Shown: one piece after another, positions 1-6,861 of the stretch | Layout: every line of letters begins with the position of its first letter | How positions within the stretch are numbered: position 1 is the stretch's first letter | Assembly: GCA_045578625.1 (NCBI GenBank) | Contig: JAZNKN010000026.1 | Coordinates: forward strand, 1-13,579 | DNA: 13,579 nucleotides | Direction of reading: 5' to 3' | From: RGIG3009 sp045578625 | GTDB lineage: Bacteria > Bacillota > Clostridia > Oscillospirales > Acutalibacteraceae | The notes under the pieces: model-generated | The model's database searches: none | Told to the model about the DNA's origin: nothing | What the model saw: the letters and a program-made list of their open reading frames with translations, nothing else | Program-made: the position numbers and the translations under genes

Positions 1-1597
1 CCAACGCAATGGAACGGTCCTTCGCGCCCAACACGCGGGCCTCCAGTTCCTTCAGTTCCTGCGTGATATACCGCTCGGCATTCGCCAGCGTCTGCTTGCG
101 TATGTAATGCTCCGGCACCTGCTCGGTAAAACTGCGGGACACCTCAATATAGTAACCAAACACGCGATTATAGCCGACCTTCAGCGTGCGGATGCCGGTA
201 CGTTCCTTTTCTTCCGCTTCAATGCGGGCGATGATACCGGTACCGTCGGTCATATCCAGACGCAGTTCGTCCAGTTCGGCATGATAGCCGGGGCGAATGA
301 CACCGCCCTCCTTCACGGTCAGCGGCGGATCGTCCACGATCGCCCGACCGATCAGCGTATACACATCCTCCAACGGGTCGATATGCTCGCGCAGATCGTT
401 CAGCAGGGTGCTTTTGACCCCCTGCAGCCGCTCGCGCAACGGCGCTAAACAGCCGATGGTGTGGTGCAGAGAACGCAGTTCCTTAGCGTTGACACTGCCA
501 TACACCACGCGGGACATAATGCGTTTGAGATCGTAGACACCGGACAGCAACTCCTGCAGTTCCTCACGCCGCATCGGGTCGTGTACCAACTCGTCCACCG
601 CACCCTGACGGCGGGTGATCTGCGCGGGATGCAGCAGCGGCTGTTCGATCCACGCGTGCAGCAGGCGCGCGCCCATCGACGTGCGCGTGCGATCCAAAAC
701 GCCAAGCAGAGACCCCTGCTTTTTACCGCTGCGCAGGGTCTCGACCAACTCCAGATTGCGACGGGTCGCCAGATCCAGACGCATATACTGCACGTCGGAA
801 TACACGTCCAGATAAGCCATACGCTCCAGACCGATCTTCTGCGTCATATACAGGTAGTGCAGCGTGCAGCCAAGCGTGCGCACCGCCGAGAATTTTTCAT
901 CCAGTTCGATGTCACGCAGCGAGCCCTTCCGGAAATGCTCCAGAATGGTCGCCTCCGCAGCACCGTAATCAAAGCTTGCCAACTCCGCCTGTTCCGGCTG
1001 CACCATCAACCGATCGGTCAGGAAGGTAACGGTCACGGCGTCGCCCATCGCCACGTCGTTGAGCAGCACCTCACGCGGTGAAAACCGTGACAGCTCGTTG
1101 ATGAGCCGCGCACGGATATCGGTACCGGTGAGTTGGCACACATGGATATCACCGGTAGAAGTATCGGCAAAGCACAGACCGGCATCCACAAAGCCATCGC
1201 TCACAAACACCGTACACAGGTAGTTGTTGCGCGTCTCCTCCAGCATGCTGCCTTCAATAACCGTACCGGGGGTGATGATGCGCACCACCTCGCGCGTTAC
1301 CAGGCCCTTAGCTGTTGCCGGATCCTCCGTCTGCTCGCAGATGGCGACCTTGTAGCCCTTGTTGACCAGTCGCGCAATGTACCCCTCGCAGCTGTGGAAC
1401 GGCACGCCGCACATCGGGGCGCGCTCCTCCTGTCCGCAATCCCGACCGGTGAGCACGAGCTCCAGTTCGCGGGATGCCACCTTGGCATCCTCAAAGAACA
1501 TCTCGTAAAAATCTCCCAGACGGAAAAACAGAATACACTGCGGATATTGCTGTTTGATCGCCAGATACTGTTGCATCATCGGTGTGAGCGATGCCAT
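1..1597 (-). CDS. mutS: DNA mismatch repair protein MutS (N-terminal part, runs off window)
   Basis: MutS recognises mismatches and small loops in newly replicated DNA and recruits MutL. The reading frame is open from an ATG at 1597 to the left edge, about 532 codons. The start MASLTPMMQQYLAIK is preceded by a GGGAGGG ribosome site. Residues 27-34 read LGDFYEMF, which contains the F-x-E mismatch-contact motif (F30, E32). This is followed by connector, lever and clamp sequence, including VTREVVRIITPGT and RSFTEQVPEHYIRKQTL. Full-length MutS is about 860 residues, so the Walker ATPase and dimerisation parts lie outside the window. It is the last visible gene of the miaB operon, 46 nt after the YlbF-family gene. 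miaB-ymcA-(cotE)-mutS is the Bacillus order. Nothing appears broken in the visible part, and identity is near certain. Confidence 0.97.
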   Translation of the reverse strand, partial: MASLTPMMQQYLAIKQQYPQCILFFRLGDFYEMFFEDAKVASRELELVLTGRDCGQEERAPMCGVPFHSCEGYIARLVNKGYKVAICEQTEDPATAKGLVTREVVRIITPGTVIEGSMLEETRNNYLCTVFVSDGFVDAGLCFADTSTGDIHVCQLTGTDIRARLINELSRFSPREVLLNDVAMGDAVTVTFLTDRLMVQPEQAELASFDYGAAEATILEHFRKGSLRDIELDEKFSAVRTLGCTLHYLYMTQKIGLERMAYLDVYSDVQYMRLDLATRRNLELVETLRSGKKQGSLLGVLDRTRTSMGARLLHAWIEQPLLHPAQITRRQGAVDELVHDPMRREELQELLSGVYDLKRIMSRVVYGSVNAKELRSLHHTIGCLAPLRERLQGVKSTLLNDLREHIDPLEDVYTLIGRAIVDDPPLTVKEGGVIRPGYHAELDELRLDMTDGTGIIARIEAEEKERTGIRTLKVGYNRVFGYYIEVSRSFTEQVPEHYIRKQTLANAERYITQELKELEARVLGAKDRSIAL

Positions 1598-1643
1598 ACC
1601 GATTACCCTCCCTGTCTCAACTGAAAAACGCTGTTATATGCCA

Positions 1644-2054
1644 TCAATGGCAGCCGCCGCTGCAGCAGCTGCAATCGCCGCCGCAGGAATGCTCGTCGTA
1701 ATCGTCGGGGTTGAGGCCCTGCGCCGCCATGTTCAGGATCGCGCCGATACCGTTAGTCAGCTTGTCCAGTTCGGTCTTGGCCTCGTTGTACGCCGCCATC
1801 GACTCGTTGGCCATCACCTTGGCATAGACCTCACGGATCTCGACGTTCAGCGCGCGCAGCTTCTCCTCATCCTGCTCCTCGCCCTTGGCAGACTCCGCGT
1901 TGATCGCCATCCGCTTCAGGTTAAATTCACCGATCAGTGCCTGCAGTGCTTCATCCTCATCGGCACGCGCCTGCGCCATCTGCATCTTGACAAAACGCTC
2001 GTCCTGCTGGATCGCGTGACCCAGTTCCTTTGCCATTTCCAAAATCTGTTCCAT
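1644..2054 (-). CDS. YlbF/YmcA-family regulator (RicA-like by synteny), Cys-rich C-terminus
   Basis: The product is a small helical protein of 136 residues in the Com_YlbF family. In Bacillus subtilis, RicA (YmcA), RicF (YlbF) and RicT (YaaT) form a complex that carries iron-sulfur clusters and acts with RNase Y in mRNA maturation, competence and sporulation. The start at 2054 (MEQILEMAKELG) has a textbook AAGGAGG 8 nt upstream. An ATG at 2081 is in frame but would overlap miaB and precede this site, so it is rejected. Residues 1 to about 115 are amphipathic and Glu/Ala/Lys-rich, as in the family. The tail reads CGGDCSCCSGGCH, with five cysteines plus a terminal His, suited to metal or cluster binding. 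It lies between miaB and mutS, exactly where B. subtilis has ymcA, hence the RicA suggestion. A RicF-like identity cannot be excluded from sequence alone. Confidence 0.88.
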   Translation of the reverse strand: MEQILEMAKELGHAIQQDERFVKMQMAQARADEDEALQALIGEFNLKRMAINAESAKGEEQDEEKLRALNVEIREVYAKVMANESMAAYNEAKTELDKLTNGIGAILNMAAQGLNPDDYDEHSCGGDCSCCSGGCH

Positions 2055-2067
2055 TGTTTGTTCCTCC

Positions 2068-3474
2068 TTAAATGATCTCACCTGTTAAAATAAAACTGCG
2101 TGCGCCGGTGATGCGTACGGTAACGCTCTCACCGATGCGGGCGGGATCGCCCTGCACACGAACGATACTGTTTTCGGGAAGCCGTGCTTCCAGATACTCC
2201 CCCGCGTCGCTTTCCAGCAACGCCCGCTGTTCCGTTCCCACCAAGGCCTGCAGCCGTTCGGCGGATAAGATCTCCTGCAACGCTGTCATCTCTTGGAACC
2301 ACGCGGTCTTTTCCTCCGCCGAGATGGGATCCGGCATCTTGGCCGCCGGTGTACCCTCACGGGGAGAGAAGATAAACGTAAACAGCGAAACAAATCCGAC
2401 CTCGCGGATCAGTGCCAGCGTCTGCTCAAAATCCTCGCGCTGCTCGCCGGGGAAGCCAACGATGACGTCACTGGTAAACGCAATGCCCGGCACGGTCTGC
2501 CGCGCATAGCGGATCAGCTCGAGATACTGCTCGCGGGTATACCCGCGGTTCATTTCCTTCAGCACGCGGTTGCTGCCGGATTGAAACGGCAAATGAAAGT
2601 GCCGTGACACCTTTTCGCACTGCGCAATGGTATCGAACAGTTCGGGCGTCGCATCCTTGGGATGCGAGGTCATAAACCGGATCAGGAAATCACCGGGAAT
2701 AGCATTCAACCGCCGCAGCAGCTCCGGGAAGTTCACGCCGTGTGCCTCCCCCTTGCCGTAGGAGTTGACATTCTGACCCAGCAACGTGATCTCCTTGTAC
2801 CCCTGCCCCACCAGCTCCCGTGCCTCTTCCAGAATGCTCTCCGGAGACCGGCTGCGCTCGCGCCCGCGCACGTGCGGTACGATACAGTAGGTGCAGAAAT
2901 TGTTGCAGCCGTACATGATCGGCAAAAAGGCTTTGAACGTGCCGTCACGGTGGGTAGGGATGCCCTCGGTAATGACACCGTCACACGCGGGGATCTCCAC
3001 CACGCGGCGGCGCTCCACCAGTGCCTTCACCAACAGCTCCGGCAGACGGTGCTGCACGTGTGTGCCGAACACCAACCCCACAAACGGATAGCTTTGGTAA
3101 AACTTCTTCGCAATATGCTCCTGCTGCACCATGCAGCCGCACACAGCGATCAGCACCTCGGGGCGGCGGCGTTTCAGCGCCTTGAGCGCACCTACGTTGC
3201 CGAATACGCGATCCTCTGCGTGCTCGCGCACCGCACAGGTGTTGAATAAGATCAGGTCGGCCTCGTCGGGCGTTTCGGTAAAACCAAAGCCCATCTGAGC
3301 CAGTTGTCCTTTCATATGTTCCGAATCGGACACGTTTTGCTGACAGCCGTAAGTACGGACACACGCCAGCGGTGACGCACCGGGTCGGCGTTCTTCGTAA
3401 AACCGTCGGATCTGCTCCATAAACGGCTGCTGCCGCTCCAGTTCCTCCGGTGAGATCACGCGGATATTTGCCAT
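2068..3474 (-). CDS. miaB: tRNA-2-methylthio-N6-dimethylallyladenosine synthase MiaB
   Basis: MiaB is a radical-SAM methylthiotransferase that converts i6A to ms2i6A at position 37 of tRNAs reading UNN codons, using two [4Fe-4S] clusters. The protein has 468 residues, typical for the family with a short N-terminal extension. The N-terminal MTTase domain has the three cluster cysteines C44 (TYGCQQN), C80 (FNTCAVRE) and C114 (VCGCMVQQ). The radical-SAM motif CNNFCTYC gives C190, C194 and C197, followed by IVPHVRGRERSR. The C-terminal ~65 residues form a TRAM RNA-binding domain. The ATG at 3474 follows a GGGGGAC site. It is the first gene of the operon, with 13 nt to the next start, and is divergent from murC across about 190 bp. 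The QQN and VRGRERSR signatures favour MiaB over MtaB or RimO. Confidence 0.97.
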   Translation of the reverse strand: MANIRVISPEELERQQPFMEQIRRFYEERRPGASPLACVRTYGCQQNVSDSEHMKGQLAQMGFGFTETPDEADLILFNTCAVREHAEDRVFGNVGALKALKRRRPEVLIAVCGCMVQQEHIAKKFYQSYPFVGLVFGTHVQHRLPELLVKALVERRRVVEIPACDGVITEGIPTHRDGTFKAFLPIMYGCNNFCTYCIVPHVRGRERSRSPESILEEARELVGQGYKEITLLGQNVNSYGKGEAHGVNFPELLRRLNAIPGDFLIRFMTSHPKDATPELFDTIAQCEKVSRHFHLPFQSGSNRVLKEMNRGYTREQYLELIRYARQTVPGIAFTSDVIVGFPGEQREDFEQTLALIREVGFVSLFTFIFSPREGTPAAKMPDPISAEEKTAWFQEMTALQEILSAERLQALVGTEQRALLESDAGEYLEARLPENSIVRVQGDPARIGESVTVRITGARSFILTGEII

Positions 3475-3535
3475 GAATGTCCCCCATTATCGCACCGCCA
3501 AACCGCGGCACAAATGAATTCCGATAATTAGATTT

Positions 3536-3564
3536 ATTATAACAAATTCCGTTCGGTTATTCAA
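3536..3564 (-). promoter_or_regulatory. Sigma-A-type promoter of the miaB operon
   Basis: On the minus strand a -35 box TTGAAT (3564-3559) and a -10 box TATAAT (3541-3536) are separated by exactly 17 nt. The predicted start is near 3529, giving a leader of about 55 nt to miaB. No strong attenuator hairpin is visible in the leader. Confidence 0.75.
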
Positions 3565-3613
3565 CACTATTTCGCGCTCTGAAGAAAAGATTTTGCAAAA
3601 TGCGAAAAAGGTG

Positions 3614-3642
3614 TTTATTTTTTTCGGCAAAAGCAATATAAT
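3614..3642 (+). promoter_or_regulatory. Probable murC promoter
   Basis: A perfect -10 box TATAAT lies at 3637-3642. The best -35 at a 17-nt spacing is the weak TTTATT (3614-3619) in a T-rich tract. The predicted transcription start is near 3649, only about 16 nt before the murC ATG, which excludes an upstream in-frame ATG at 3593 as the real start. Confidence 0.55.
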
Positions 3643-3664
3643 AAGGCTATTAGGGGGCGTTATT

Positions 3665-5038
3665 ATGAAAAACACCTTTCTGCCGGGCGTTCGCCGAGTA
3701 CATTTTGTCGGTATTGGCGGCTCGGGTATGAGTCCGTTGGCCGAGATCCTGCATTCCCAAGGCTTCATCATTACCGGCTCGGATGTCAACGAGTCGGACA
3801 ATCTTGCACGGATGCGACGATTGGGCATTGACGTACGGATGCCGCAGGCCGCGAAAAACCTCGGCGATGCCGAGCTGGTGGTATACACGGCCGCCGTACA
3901 GCCGGACAACCCGGAGCTGGTTGCCGCCGGCGAGCGCGGTATCCCGCTGATGGAGCGTGCCAAGCTGCTCGGGCTCTTGTCCCGCGGGTTTACCTCCACC
4001 GTCGCGGTGGCCGGTACACACGGCAAGACGACGACCTCCTCCATGGTCTCCCAGATCCTGCTTCAAGCCGAGCGCGATCCCTCGGTGTTCATCGGCGGTC
4101 GTCTGCCGCTCATCGACGCCAACGGCCGCGCCGGTGATTCAGATATTTTTGTGTGCGAGGCGTGTGAATTCAAGGATCATTATCTGGAAATGACCCCCGC
4201 TATCTCCATTCTGTTGAACGTGGATGCCGATCATCTGGACTATTTTGGTTCGTTGGAGGGCGTGATCGCCTCGTTCCGCAAATTCGCCGCCCAGACCACC
4301 CGCGCCCTCATCGTCAACGCCGACGACCCCAACACCTGCCGTGCCATCGAGGGCTTGGATCACGCCGAGATCATTCGGTTCGGCCTGTCCGACGATTGCG
4401 AGTGGCAAGCGCGGGACGTGCGCGTGGAGGACGGTGCTTACGGCTGCTATGCGCTGTATCATAACGGCGAAAAGGTAGCCGACGTCCGTTTGGGCGTCCC
4501 CGGTGAACACAACATACTCAATTCTCTGGGCGCTGCCGCCGCCGCGCATTTGTGCGGTGCGACCGGTGAGGAGATCGCCGAAGGTCTGGCCGCGTTCCAC
4601 GGGGCGGGTCGCCGCTTTGAGTTTCTCGGCACGGTCGGCGGGGTCACCATTGCAGACGACTACGCCCACCATCCCACCGAGATCGAAGCCACCCTGCACG
4701 CCGCCAAGGCGATGCCGTATGACCGCGTATGGGCTGTCTTCCAGCCCTTCACCTTCTCCCGCACCGCGCGGCATCTGGATGACTTCGCCGCGGCTCTCGC
4801 CATTGCGGACAAGGTGATCGTCAGCGATATCATGGGCTCGCGCGAGGTCAACGAATGGAACGTCTCCTCCAAACAGATCACCGATCAGATCGAGGGGGCG
4901 CACTATCTCGCCACCTTTGAGGAGATCAGCCGCTTTGTGGCAGAAAACGTCAAGTCCGGCGACCTCGTCCTCACGATGGGCGGCGGCGACGTATACAAAT
5001 GCGCTCGCAGGATCCGTACTCTGTTAGAAGAAAAATAA
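3665..5038 (+). CDS. murC: UDP-N-acetylmuramate--L-alanine ligase MurC
   Basis: MurC is the cytoplasmic ATP-dependent ligase that adds L-alanine to UDP-MurNAc, the first amino acid of the peptidoglycan stem peptide. The product has 457 residues, the usual length. The N-terminal Rossmann-like domain has VHFVGIGGSGM (residues 12-22). The central Mur ATPase P-loop is GTHGKTTT (117-124). DADHLDYFGSLEGV (187-200) and DDYAHHPTEI (331-340) are MurC signatures, and the C-terminal ligand domain carries VFQPFTFSRT and MGGGDVYK. The ATG at 3665 has an AGGGGGCG site 7 nt upstream. An ATG at 3593 in the same frame lies before the -10 box and is not used. The gene is monocistronic as far as visible, divergent from miaB and convergent with the lipoprotein gene. 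VFQPFTFSRT rather than the more usual VFQPHxYxRT is a minor variation. Confidence 0.97.
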   Translation: MKNTFLPGVRRVHFVGIGGSGMSPLAEILHSQGFIITGSDVNESDNLARMRRLGIDVRMPQAAKNLGDAELVVYTAAVQPDNPELVAAGERGIPLMERAKLLGLLSRGFTSTVAVAGTHGKTTTSSMVSQILLQAERDPSVFIGGRLPLIDANGRAGDSDIFVCEACEFKDHYLEMTPAISILLNVDADHLDYFGSLEGVIASFRKFAAQTTRALIVNADDPNTCRAIEGLDHAEIIRFGLSDDCEWQARDVRVEDGAYGCYALYHNGEKVADVRLGVPGEHNILNSLGAAAAAHLCGATGEEIAEGLAAFHGAGRRFEFLGTVGGVTIADDYAHHPTEIEATLHAAKAMPYDRVWAVFQPFTFSRTARHLDDFAAALAIADKVIVSDIMGSREVNEWNVSSKQITDQIEGAHYLATFEEISRFVAENVKSGDLVLTMGGGDVYKCARRIRTLLEEK

Positions 5039-5110
5039 GACAGCGCAACGTCATTAAATTGTGAAATAAAAAAATTACAACCCCTATATTCTTACAGAAA
5101 ATATGCAACT

Positions 5111-5150
5111 AAAATAAAGCGGGAGGACTCAGGAAGTCCTCTCGCTTGTC
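5111..5150 (-). terminator. Intrinsic terminator of the lipoprotein operon, possibly shared with murC
   Basis: Two 13-nt arms (5117-5129 and 5135-5147) form a stem broken only by one G-U-type mismatch, with a 5-nt loop. On the minus strand the stem is followed by TTTATTTT, so it best serves the lipoprotein gene. On the plus strand the following bases are only moderately U-rich, but no other terminator is visible for murC, so it may act in both directions. Confidence 0.8.
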
Positions 5151-5204
5151 TTATATATTGGTCTCTTTTGGATGTTTTTTTACAAATATGGCAGCTGTTT
5201 TTTA

Positions 5205-6098
5205 TCAATTTGCTGTTCCGTTGCTGCCTAAAGTCCAATAATAACCGCTGTATACTCCATTTTCTTGGATTCGGCCAGTATAATGCATACCCTGAGCGAT
5301 TTTTTCTAAATCAATGGTGAAACTATATGTAACAAAAGACCCATCTTTTTGCAAAACAGATACCGTTCCAGAGTTGCTTTTCGCATCATATGTTATCGTT
5401 GGAACACTACCCCACGTTCTTTTATCAGCAATAGAAAATTCCAAGTCCTCCGTTTTGTATTCATACCACTCACCACTAGGAATAAGACCGGTAATGACAA
5501 CTTCAAAACAAGAATCTATTGTAGAATAGTCACCCGTACGTTTTGGCAGGGTTTTCGTTATCTTTGTTTCACCACAACGGAGACCTTGACACCGTATTCC
5601 ATAACACCCTTCTTGCTCAACTGTGGGATACCTAATGAGAATTTCTTCTCCTCCGGAAAAATCGTGTCCTTTTGGTTCGAGTTCTTCGTATAACGCTATT
5701 TCTAGGCACTGTGGGCATTTATACACGACAGGCCGTTTTTCTGTGCAGTCTGCCATCAATGCAATACGATTTTCAATTCCAGGTTTTCTTTCTCTCCAAT
5801 CACCACCTAGGACCACTAATGAACCCTCTTTATATCGTTGACAGCATTTAGTTTTCGTTGTCGTGCTCGTCGCTGTGTTTTTTGTAGTAGAAGACGGGAT
5901 GGTTGTGCTCGTCTGTTTCCTTGTGGTTACAATCGTAGTAGTGGGGGCATCGGTTATGACGGTCGTGGTGGTAGTGACAGTGCTACTCGTAGTCGTCACA
6001 AGATAAGACGATAAGGAAGTGTTTTTGTGGTTGTTTTCACATGAAGTAAAAACAACCAGCACACACAGCGCCAGCAATATAGCAATACAGTTTCTCAT
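5205..6098 (-). CDS. Putative lipoprotein with Thr-rich stalk and Cys/His-rich extracellular domain
   Basis: The function is unknown. The start at 6098 (MRNCIAILLALCVLVVFTSC) has a TGAGGAT site 8 nt upstream. A farther in-frame ATG at 6152 overlaps the preceding gene and adds a charged stretch before the signal, so it is rejected. The protein has 297 residues. A hydrophobic signal at 4-19 ends in a lipobox-like FTS-C20, so lipid attachment outside the membrane is likely. Residues about 33-84 are a Thr/Ser-rich stalk. Residues 85-190 hold a possible metal-binding region with C85, C86, CPQC (128-131), GH at 144-145, C165, C170 and C175. The segment GHDFS...PTVEQEG...C..CG...LP resembles Cys/His modules common in clostridial surface proteins. 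Residues 190-297 look like a beta-rich domain. It starts 22 nt after the membrane-protein gene and probably shares its transcript. Base composition is AT-rich compared with murC and metH. Confidence 0.8.
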   Translation of the reverse strand: MRNCIAILLALCVLVVFTSCENNHKNTSLSSYLVTTTSSTVTTTTTVITDAPTTTIVTTRKQTSTTIPSSTTKNTATSTTTKTKCCQRYKEGSLVVLGGDWRERKPGIENRIALMADCTEKRPVVYKCPQCLEIALYEELEPKGHDFSGGEEILIRYPTVEQEGCYGIRCQGLRCGETKITKTLPKRTGDYSTIDSCFEVVITGLIPSGEWYEYKTEDLEFSIADKRTWGSVPTITYDAKSNSGTVSVLQKDGSFVTYSFTIDLEKIAQGMHYTGRIQENGVYSGYYWTLGSNGTAN

Positions 6099-6120
6099 AT
6101 GTAAATCCTCATTACCTTGA

Positions 6121-6615
6121 TTAGTTTTGATGTTGAGACGAAGTCTTTTCATAATAGTATGACGCTAAATAGTTTTTTGACTCTTTCAGATTCTTATAGC
6201 TTTGATATACTGTAATGCCGCACGGAACAATAGGAAACGCAAAGCATACGATAAAACCTACTGCTGCTCCAAACACAAAACAGATTGCACCAATGAAAAC
6301 AAATGGAACAATATAATAGGCAATCTTTCCAAACTGTATGATAATTTTAAAGAAATTTAATAACGAACCGGCAACGATGGCCGCAACAAAACCAAGTAAC
6401 CACAAAACACTTAGTAAGTCTGATAAAAACCCTCCGCCTGTACCAATATGATTCAGCATAAAAAAGCCGCATAACGAACCAACAAGCGCAATTCCGGCGC
6501 AGATGAGTTTGCGCTTAAATCGAACTGTTTCGTTATTATACATTTTCTGTGCATATTCCGGGTCTGTAATTTCTATTTTTTCGAAAAACCCCAGCTTTTT
6601 CTTTTCCTTTTCCAT
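6121..6615 (-). CDS. Uncharacterised four-helix membrane protein
   Basis: I do not recognise a family. The 164-residue product begins with a charged cytoplasmic segment (MEKEKKKLGFFEKIEITDPEY) and then has about four hydrophobic helices, near residues 37-54, 66-88, 98-115 and 117-135. It ends in a polar tail rich in Tyr, Lys and Ser. No catalytic motif is visible, and glycines within the helices suggest tight packing. The ATG at 6615 follows a GAGGGG site by 8 nt. It is the first gene of a two-gene unit with the lipoprotein, so a membrane-lipoprotein partnership is a reasonable inference. A promoter overlapped by a perfect palindrome lies just upstream, and a structured small RNA lies beyond that. 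Codon use is AT-rich, consistent with acquisition by transfer. Confidence 0.75.
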   Translation of the reverse strand: MEKEKKKLGFFEKIEITDPEYAQKMYNNETVRFKRKLICAGIALVGSLCGFFMLNHIGTGGGFLSDLLSVLWLLGFVAAIVAGSLLNFFKIIIQFGKIAYYIVPFVFIGAICFVFGAAVGFIVCFAFPIVPCGITVYQSYKNLKESKNYLASYYYEKTSSQHQN

Positions 6616-6639
6616 GTTTATATCCCCTCGTTTTTATTT

Positions 6640-6670
6640 CAATATACCTTTTGTGGTATATTGTTTACAA
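6640..6670 (-). promoter_or_regulatory. Probable promoter with 24-bp palindromic operator upstream of membrane protein
   Basis: On the minus strand a -35-like TTGTAA (6670-6665) and a -10-like TATATT (6646-6641) are 18 nt apart. Two perfect 9-bp arms, CAATATACC (6640-6648 as its complement) and GGTATATTG, with a 6-bp centre, span 6640-6663. They cover the spacer and the -10 box. That placement is typical of a repressor operator. No regulator gene is encoded nearby. The palindrome could instead act as an RNA hairpin if transcription reads through from the small RNA. Confidence 0.5.
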
Positions 6671-6703
6671 AAATAAAAAAGCGCGTAGCCTAAGCCACGC
6701 GCT
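6670..6703 (-). terminator. Intrinsic terminator of the small RNA
   Basis: On the minus strand, arms AGCGCGTGGC and GCTACGCGCT (6703-6694 and 6689-6680) pair over 10 positions with one mismatch and a 4-nt loop. The run TTTTTTATTTT follows immediately. This is a strong Rho-independent terminator that separates the small RNA from the downstream membrane-protein gene. Confidence 0.85.
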
Positions 6704-6826
6704 GAAAAATGCAAGGCTCAAGCCGCCAAGCAAGTTTCATCGTAAACAAATACGCACGAAAACAAACCCTGCATTTTTACCGAAATAAAATGCACGTATT
6801 TGTTTACAAATATTCACTTGCTTGGC
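6672..6826 (-). ncRNA. Putative structured small RNA of unknown family (about 155 nt)
   Basis: The interval has no credible reading frame but carries three nested perfect inverted repeats. Outer stem P1 is 11 bp (6816-6826 with 6725-6735). P2 is 13 bp (6795-6807 with 6742-6754). An inner hairpin P3 is 8 bp (6787-6794 with 6770-6777) and abuts P2. A loop of 8 and 6 nt separates P1 from P2, and a 15-nt bulge lies on the 3' side between P3 and P2. A consensus promoter places the start at the first base of P1 (G at about 6826), and an intrinsic terminator closes the transcript. Promoter, compact fold and terminator together strongly suggest a real RNA gene. The long rod with an internal bubble is loosely reminiscent of 6S RNA, but I cannot match a family. 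Confidence 0.7.
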
Positions 6827-6832
6827 GAGAAA

Positions 6833-6861
6833 ATTATAACATATCAAATTGAAATTTTCAA
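6833..6861 (-). promoter_or_regulatory. Consensus promoter of the small RNA
   Basis: On the minus strand TTGAAA (6861-6856) and TATAAT (6838-6833) are separated by exactly 17 nt, among the best promoter matches in the window. Six bases after the -10 box comes the G that begins the outer stem of the RNA, the expected position for +1. The -35 box lies inside the AT-rich inverted repeat CAATTGAAAATTTCAATTTG. Confidence 0.8.

Noticed and set aside
461..1624. Plus-strand open frames opposite mutS
   Set aside because: They are antisense to conserved MutS sequence, with low-complexity His/Gln/Arg composition and no supporting start signals.
3593..3664. Extended N-terminus for MurC from an ATG at 3593
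   Set aside because: The extension lies over the TATAAT box, lacks a ribosome site, and would add 24 residues before the normal MurC start.
6672..6826. Retron or CRISPR-type RNA
   Set aside because: No reverse transcriptase or cas gene is present in the window, and there are no regularly spaced direct repeats. The nested arms are single-copy inverted repeats.
6725..6826. Miniature transposable element ends
   Set aside because: The outer arms form an inverted repeat, but no flanking target duplication is visible. The exact promoter and terminator placement fits an RNA gene better.
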